Of a DNA stretch of 64,000 bases, positions 59,904 to 64,000 are shown piece by piece. Numbering within the stretch: the stretch's first letter is position 1; each line of letters begins with the position of its first letter. Position numbers and translations under genes: made by a program. Origin of the DNA: CAYPAV01 sp964408805 (GTDB lineage Bacteria; Pseudomonadota; Alphaproteobacteria; UBA8366); contig CAYPAV010000010.1 of assembly GCA_964408805.1 (NCBI GenBank), positions 1 to 64,000 of the forward strand, in the 5' to 3' direction. The notes beneath the pieces are model-generated. The model saw only the letters and a program-made list of their open reading frames with translations, searched no databases and was not told where the DNA came from.

Positions 59904-59919
59904 CCCCTGGAATCAGGGG
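59904..59919 (+). promoter_or_regulatory. Small palindrome before the ABC transporter operon
   Basis: CCCCTG (59904-59909) and CAGGGG (59914-59919) form a perfect dyad with a 4-base centre, 35 bases before the GTG start of the substrate-binding protein. It could be an operator or a leader hairpin. Confidence 0.35.
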
Positions 59920-59953
59920 CGGGTTGGGTGTTAGCTAACAGGGAGGAAGAGCG

Positions 59954-61141
59954 GTGAAAACGCGAATTTTCGCAATTGCGGCGGCGGCGGTGCTTCTGGC
60001 GGCGCCGGCGGTTGATGCCAAATCGGTCAAAATCGGATTCGTCACCACGTTGACAACGCCGGCCGGGGTCATCGGTCGGGACATGCGGGACGCCGTCAAT
60101 CTCGCGGTCGAGCATATCGGCGGCAAGATGGGCAATCTCGACGCCCAGGTGATCTTCGAGGATGACGGTTTCAAGCCGGAGACCGGCAAGCAAAAGACCG
60201 ACAAGCTGGTCAAGCAGGACAATGTCGATTTCGTGACCGGATACATCTGGTCGCACGTGCTTCTGGCCTCGCGGAATTCGGTACTGAAGGCGGGCAAATT
60301 CCTGATCAGTTCGAATGCCGGTCCCTCGCAGCTCGCGGGCAAGAGCTGCCACAAGAACTTTTTCTCAACCTCCTGGCAGAACGATCAGACGCCGATGGCG
60401 CTGGGCGAGGTGCTGAACCAGAAGGGGGTCAAGTCGATCTACGTCATGGCGCCCAACTATGCCGCCGGAAAGAACATGGTCGCCGGCGTCGAGCGCACCT
60501 TCAAGGGCAAGATCCTCGGCAAGGACATGACCAAATGGGGCAAGGACGCGCAGCTCGACTTCTCGGCCGAACTCGCCAAGGCCAAATCCTCGGGTGCGGA
60601 AGGCCTGTTCATCTTCTACCCCGGCAAGGCCGGCGGTGCCTTCATCAAGCAGTACATGCAGGCGGGTCTCGCCGATAAGATCGCCCTCTATTCGGTCTTC
60701 ACGGTCGACTCGCTCAGCCTGCCGAAGTTCCAGAAGGCGAAGATGAAAGGCGTTCTGGGGTCCCTCATGACGCAGTTCTGGGCGCCCGATCTGGATACGC
60801 CGCAGAACAAGAAGTTCGTTTCCGGCTTCAAAAAGAAATACGGCCGCTATCCGTCCTTCTACGCGGCCCAGAGCTATGACGCGATCTTCTTCATCAAGAG
60901 CGCGGTCGAGGCCGTCGGCGGCAACCTGAAAGATATGGACGGGATGCGGGCCGCGATGATGAAGGCCAACTACCCGTCGGTGCGCGGGAAATACAGTTAC
61001 GGCAACAACCATTTCCCGATCCAGAACTTCTATCTCCGGGAAGCCGCGGTAGATGCGGACGGGAATTGGACGACCAAGATCGTCAAGACCGTCTATACCG
61101 GCCATCAAGATACCTACGCCAAGACCTGCAAGCTGAAGTGA
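59954..61141 (+). CDS. livK: ABC transporter substrate-binding protein (LivK/aromatic-acid type)
   Basis: 395 residues. The signal peptide (about 1-23, ending V-D-A-K) precedes a type 1 periplasmic binding fold: V-K-I-G-F-V-T-T-L-T-T-P, F-E-D-D-G-F-K and S-N-A-G-P-S-Q-L-A-G, Y-A-A-Q-S-Y-D-A-I. The start is GTG at 59954, with GGGAGGAAGA just before. Relatives take up branched-chain amino acids, benzoate-like or other organic acids; given the gene neighbourhood an aromatic or alicyclic acid is possible. The permease and ATPase genes follow. A strong hairpin after the stop may stabilise this part of the mRNA. Confidence 0.88.
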   Translation: MKTRIFAIAAAAVLLAAPAVDAKSVKIGFVTTLTTPAGVIGRDMRDAVNLAVEHIGGKMGNLDAQVIFEDDGFKPETGKQKTDKLVKQDNVDFVTGYIWSHVLLASRNSVLKAGKFLISSNAGPSQLAGKSCHKNFFSTSWQNDQTPMALGEVLNQKGVKSIYVMAPNYAAGKNMVAGVERTFKGKILGKDMTKWGKDAQLDFSAELAKAKSSGAEGLFIFYPGKAGGAFIKQYMQAGLADKIALYSVFTVDSLSLPKFQKAKMKGVLGSLMTQFWAPDLDTPQNKKFVSGFKKKYGRYPSFYAAQSYDAIFFIKSAVEAVGGNLKDMDGMRAAMMKANYPSVRGKYSYGNNHFPIQNFYLREAAVDADGNWTTKIVKTVYTGHQDTYAKTCKLK

Positions 61142-61160
61142 GGTCGGGCCCGAGGTAAGG

Positions 61161-61197
61161 CGACGCGGCGAGAGCGTTTCGGTCTCTCGCCGCGTCG
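61161..61197 (+). other. Intercistronic stem-loop between livK- and livH-like genes
   Basis: CGACGCGGCGAGAG (61161-61174) and CTCTCGCCGCGTCG (61184-61197) form a perfect 14-base stem with a 9-base loop, beginning 20 bases after the substrate-binding-protein stop. Only TTCGTTTCGG follows, not a U-run. It fits a processing/stability hairpin or partial terminator that lets the binding protein be made in excess over the permease. Confidence 0.6.
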
Positions 61198-61236
61198 TTC
61201 GTTTCGGCGCCGCCAAGCGACGTTTGGGACCCCGCC

Positions 61237-62160
61237 ATGGATTGGATCCTCTTCGCCACCCAGCTCCTGAACGGGCTTCAGCTCGGTGTGCTGCTGTTCC
61301 TGCTGGCGGCGGGTCTGACGCTCGTCTTCGGCATCATGGACTACATCAACCTGGCGCATGGCTCGCTCTACATGGTCGGCGCCTATTTTTGCGCCACCGC
61401 GACGGATTGGACGGGCTCCTTCGCACTTGGTGTGCTGATTGCCCTGCCGCTGACCTTTCTGGTCGGCGTCGCGGTCGAGATGGTTGTCGCCCGGCCGCTT
61501 TATGAACGGGATCACCTGGATCATGTGCTGGCGACGTTCGGCGTCATCCTGTTTTTCGATGCCTTGGTTCACCTCGTTTGGGGACCCGAAGGGTATGCCA
61601 TCGCGTTGCCGGAAGTACTCGACGGGCGTGTGACGCTTCTTCCCGGTGTCGAGTTTCCGACCTATCGCGTGCTGATCATCGCGGTGGGGCTCGTGGTGGC
61701 GGTGGGGCTCTACGTGATTGTCGGTTTTACAAGGGTCGGCATGCTGATTCGCGCCGGAGCTTCGAACCGGCGGATGCTGGGCGCGCTCGGCATCAATGTC
61801 GATCTTCTCTTCACCTTCGTCTTCGCTGGGGGCGCCGTTCTGGCCGGTCTCGCGGGATTGATGATCGCCCCCATTACCGAGGCCAATATCGGCATGGGCA
61901 ACGATATTCTGATCGTGGCATTCGTGGTCATCATCATCGGCGGGATCGGCTCCATTCGCGGTGCCTTCATCGCCGCCATCCTGGTCGGTCTGATCGATAC
62001 CATGGGCCGATCCTTTCTCGACGATCTGATGAAGCTGTTCCTCACCGATCAAAACGCCGAGACGGCGGCGCCCGCGATCTCGGCAATGCTGATCTACGTC
62101 CTGATGGCGGCCATCCTGACCTTCCGTCCCCAGGGGCTCTTCCCGCCGAAGGTGCGTTAG
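61237..62160 (+). CDS. livH: Branched-chain amino acid ABC transporter permease (LivH)
   Basis: 307 residues with about eight transmembrane helices. The family start L-N-G-L-Q-L-G-V-L-L-F-L, then G-L-T-L-V-F-G-I-M-D-Y-I-N-L-A-H-G-S-L-Y-M, and R-A-G-A-S-N-R-R-M-L-G-A-L-G-I-N are classic LivH motifs; the last is the coupling EAA-like loop. The second permease starts 3 bases after its stop. Confidence 0.92.
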   Translation: MDWILFATQLLNGLQLGVLLFLLAAGLTLVFGIMDYINLAHGSLYMVGAYFCATATDWTGSFALGVLIALPLTFLVGVAVEMVVARPLYERDHLDHVLATFGVILFFDALVHLVWGPEGYAIALPEVLDGRVTLLPGVEFPTYRVLIIAVGLVVAVGLYVIVGFTRVGMLIRAGASNRRMLGALGINVDLLFTFVFAGGAVLAGLAGLMIAPITEANIGMGNDILIVAFVVIIIGGIGSIRGAFIAAILVGLIDTMGRSFLDDLMKLFLTDQNAETAAPAISAMLIYVLMAAILTFRPQGLFPPKVR

Positions 62161-62163
62161 GGA

Positions 62164-63117
62164 ATGGTCGTGCCGAGTCTGAACGTCCGGAACGGGGTCA
62201 TTGGGGCGGCCCTTCTGGTTCTTGTGGCGATGCCGCCGCTGGCCGGGCTTGCGGGCCAACTTTTCCTGCTCGATATCGTCATGCGGATCATGTGCCTGGC
62301 CCTCGCCGCGGTCAGCCTCAACCTGATTATGGGGTACGGCGGCATGATCAGCTTCGGCCACGCCGCCTATCTCGGCATCGGCGCCTATGCGATCGGCATT
62401 CCCGCCTATTACGAAATATACGACGGCTTCCTGCAGATTCCGCTCGCGGTCGGCCTGTCGGCCTTGTTCGCGCTGATCACGGGGGCGCTTTCGCTGCGGA
62501 CCAGGGGCGTCTATTTCATCATGATCACCCTGGCCTTCGCGCAGATGATGTTCTTCACCATCGTCAGCATCGAGGAATACGGCGGCGACGATGGCCTCGT
62601 CATCGATACCAAGAGCGAGTTCGCGGGCCTCGTCGATCTCGAGGAGACCAATACCCTCTATTACCTGATCCTGGTTTGCCTGCTTGGCGGAATCTATCTC
62701 GTCAAACGGCTTGTCGATTCGCGCTTTGGCCTGGCGATCCGAGGCACCAAGGGCAACGAAGAACGAATGCGCGCGCTCGGTTTCAACACCTATCTCTATC
62801 GCCTTCTCTGCTATGTCGTTGCGGGCGCGATGTGCGGATTGGCGGGGGCGCTGCTCGGGAATTTCACCGGCTTCATCAGCCCCGAGATGATGGATTGGAC
62901 ACGCTCGGGCGAGTTGATCTTCATGGTCGTCCTCGGCGGGACCGGCAGTCTGTTCGGACCGCTATTCGGTGCCGCCGCCTTTCTCATCCTGGAGGAAGTT
63001 CTGTCGGCGTTCACGATCTATTGGCAGATAATTTTCGGTCCGATACTTGTGCTGGTCGTCCTTTTCGGCCGGCGCGGGATTGACGGTTTGCTCGACGTTT
63101 GGAGTCGTGATGACTGA
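62164..63117 (+). CDS. livM: Branched-chain amino acid ABC transporter permease (LivM)
   Basis: 317 residues with about eight to nine transmembrane helices. It has L-N-L-I-M-G-Y-G-G-M-I-S-F-G-H-A-A-Y, L-R-T-R-G-V-Y-F-I-M-I-T-L-A-F-A-Q-M and the coupling loop I-R-G-T-K-G-N-E-E-R-M-R-A-L-G. No own ribosome binding site; it starts 3 bases after livH, so coupled. Its last 8 bases overlap the start of the ATPase gene. Confidence 0.92.
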   Translation: MVVPSLNVRNGVIGAALLVLVAMPPLAGLAGQLFLLDIVMRIMCLALAAVSLNLIMGYGGMISFGHAAYLGIGAYAIGIPAYYEIYDGFLQIPLAVGLSALFALITGALSLRTRGVYFIMITLAFAQMMFFTIVSIEEYGGDDGLVIDTKSEFAGLVDLEETNTLYYLILVCLLGGIYLVKRLVDSRFGLAIRGTKGNEERMRALGFNTYLYRLLCYVVAGAMCGLAGALLGNFTGFISPEMMDWTRSGELIFMVVLGGTGSLFGPLFGAAAFLILEEVLSAFTIYWQIIFGPILVLVVLFGRRGIDGLLDVWSRDD

Positions 63118-63874
63118 CGTGGTTCTCTCGATCAGCGGTCTCAGGAAAAGCTTCGGCGGCATCGTCGCGGTCGATGGGATCGATCTCGATCTTCGTGACG
63201 GCGAGGTACATGCGGTGATCGGGCCCAATGGCGCGGGTAAGACGACTGTGATCGCGCAGTTGGGCGGGGCGCTTCCATCGGATGCGGGCGAGATTGTCTT
63301 CAGGGGGCGCCGAATTACCTGGCTTGCCGACCACGAACGCGCGCGTCTCGGTATCGCGCGGTCGTTCCAGATCACGAGTATATTTCCCGAACTATCCGTG
63401 CTCGCGAATGTCGCTTTGGCGGCGCAAGCCCGTCAGGGGCCGTCCTATTTCCGAATGTGGCGCACGGTGCGGGGCGATTCCGCACTTTCGGAACCGGCCC
63501 TCGCGGCACTTCAACGAGTGGGACTCGAAGGCGATCCTTATCGACCGGCCGGCATTCTGTCCCATGGCGAGCACCGGCAACTCGAAATCGCGATGGCGCT
63601 GGCGACCGAACCCTCGATCCTTCTGCTCGATGAACCGATGGCCGGGATGGGGGCCGAGGAATCGTCCCGGATGGTCGACCTCATAAGGTCCCTGAAGAAC
63701 GGTCATGCCATCCTGCTTGTCGAGCACGATATGGATGCCGTCTTCGCGCTCGCGGACCGGGTGACGGTGATGGTCAACGGCCGCGTCATCCGTACCGGCG
63801 CCCCCGCCGAGGTTCGCGCGGATGCGGCGGTGCGGCGGGCCTATCTTGGCGAAGGGAGCATTGGCGATGCTTGA
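63110..63874 (+). CDS. livG: ABC transporter ATP-binding protein (LivG)
   Basis: 254 residues. Walker A is G-P-N-G-A-G-K-T-T near residue 39. The signature is L-S-H-G-E-H-R-Q-L-E-I-A (LivG-type variant of LSGGQ), Walker B is I-L-L-L-D-E-P-M-A-G and the switch His is in V-E-H-D-M-D. LivG proteins have the insertion F-Q-I-T-S-I-F after the Q-loop. Starts 8 bases inside livM and ends 8 bases inside the next gene. Confidence 0.93.
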   Translation: MTDVVLSISGLRKSFGGIVAVDGIDLDLRDGEVHAVIGPNGAGKTTVIAQLGGALPSDAGEIVFRGRRITWLADHERARLGIARSFQITSIFPELSVLANVALAAQARQGPSYFRMWRTVRGDSALSEPALAALQRVGLEGDPYRPAGILSHGEHRQLEIAMALATEPSILLLDEPMAGMGAEESSRMVDLIRSLKNGHAILLVEHDMDAVFALADRVTVMVNGRVIRTGAPAEVRADAAVRRAYLGEGSIGDA

Positions 63875-64000
63875 GGTCGCCGGCATCGAGACGTTTTACG
63901 GCGCTAGTCAGGCGCTGTTCGGCGTCGATCTGGAAGTCGGTGCCGGCGAGGTGGTGACCTTGATGGGTCGGAACGGCATGGGCAAGACGACCACGCTGCA
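63867..64000 (+). CDS. livF: ABC transporter ATP-binding protein (LivF), cut by window end
   Basis: 44 codons are seen. M-L-E-V-A-G-I-E-T-F-Y-G-A-S-Q-A-L opens a LivF subunit, and Walker A is G-R-N-G-M-G-K-T-T. The ATG overlaps the livG stop by 8 bases. The remainder lies beyond position 64000. Confidence 0.9.
   Translation, partial: MLEVAGIETFYGASQALFGVDLEVGAGEVVTLMGRNGMGKTTTL

Noticed and set aside
61114..62361. Minus-strand open frame of 415 codons
   Set aside because: His/Asp/Gln-rich mirror of the livK end and the livH gene; no domain, and the livHMG operon is certain.
1..64000. tRNA, rRNA, CRISPR, IS elements, phage or integrase genes
   Set aside because: Intergenic spaces are short and none holds a cloverleaf-like T-loop, regular repeats, or transposase-like reading frames.

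Overview
The window is a dense, high-GC stretch of a bacterial chromosome, most likely from an alphaproteobacterium with a Rhodospirillales-like lifestyle. This placement rests on gene content alone: adenylate/guanylate cyclases fused to TolB-like and TPR domains, a DUF1194 von Willebrand protein, YbaN, a gamma-carbonic anhydrase, methylmalonyl-CoA epimerase and a LivKHMGF-type transporter. I see no rRNA, tRNA, CRISPR array, phage genes, integrase or complete insertion sequence.

Most genes belong to acyl-CoA catabolism of fatty, alicyclic, aromatic or terpenoid-like acids. There are two intact acyl-CoA dehydrogenases and one frameshifted one, four enoyl-CoA hydratase-fold enzymes (one a close BadI relative), two CaiB/BaiF CoA-transferases, a MaoC-type dehydratase, two hotdog thioesterases, two paralogous short-chain dehydrogenases, a single-chain biotin-dependent acyl-CoA carboxylase and methylmalonyl-CoA epimerase. 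Oxygenases and flavin enzymes that could open such substrates are also present: a P450 with its ferredoxin, a Rieske oxygenase, a TauD-type dioxygenase and four luciferase-like (LLM) oxidoreductases.

Layout. 1-210 is a broken caspase-like gene. 459-7061 holds two amidohydrolases, YdcF, the ferredoxin/P450 pair and the tandem SDRs. 7145-13470 is mixed (DUF1971, a small exported protein, a cyclase-TPR protein, an esterase, an LLM enzyme, a DMT permease, YbaN). 13563-19798 holds the epimerase, a CoA-transferase, the fused carboxylase and an enolase-superfamily enzyme. 19950-28242 has LLM enzymes, a response regulator and a catabolic island (TauD, a fumarylacetoacetate hydrolase remnant, Rieske, BadI-like, enoyl-CoA hydratase, NtaA-like monooxygenase). 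28249-37621 continues with acyl-CoA and LLM enzymes and ends in a gluconolactonase / acyl-CoA dehydrogenase / Fe-S (CCG) operon. 37707-46545 has a Cys-rich CNPC-repeat exported protein, CutA, an MFS permease, carbonic anhydrase, an O-acetylhomoserine sulfhydrylase operon, a three-gene ExbB/ExbD-like membrane operon, RidA and a vWA protein. 46559-56452 holds thioesterases, a MarR regulator, a deacetylase, a haloacetate-dehalogenase-like enzyme, a CoA-transferase, an acyl-CoA dehydrogenase / MaoC / ComA-like operon and a PAS-cyclase. 56644-59798 is a frameshifted TPR-CHAT lipoprotein. 59954 to the end is a branched-chain amino-acid/organic-acid ABC transporter, cut by the window edge in its second ATPase.

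The best candidates for undescribed biology are the ExbB/ExbD-like operon with a beta-domain in place of a TolR domain (43376-45131), the CNPC repeat protein (37707-37979), the ComA-like protein embedded in an acyl-CoA operon (51951-54388) and the metal-ligand-less amidohydrolase (6180-7061). Four genes are damaged: the caspase-like gene, the fumarylacetoacetate hydrolase, an acyl-CoA dehydrogenase and the CHAT protein. The two single-base frameshifts could be real or assembly errors. All family calls come from reading motifs; no database search was run.
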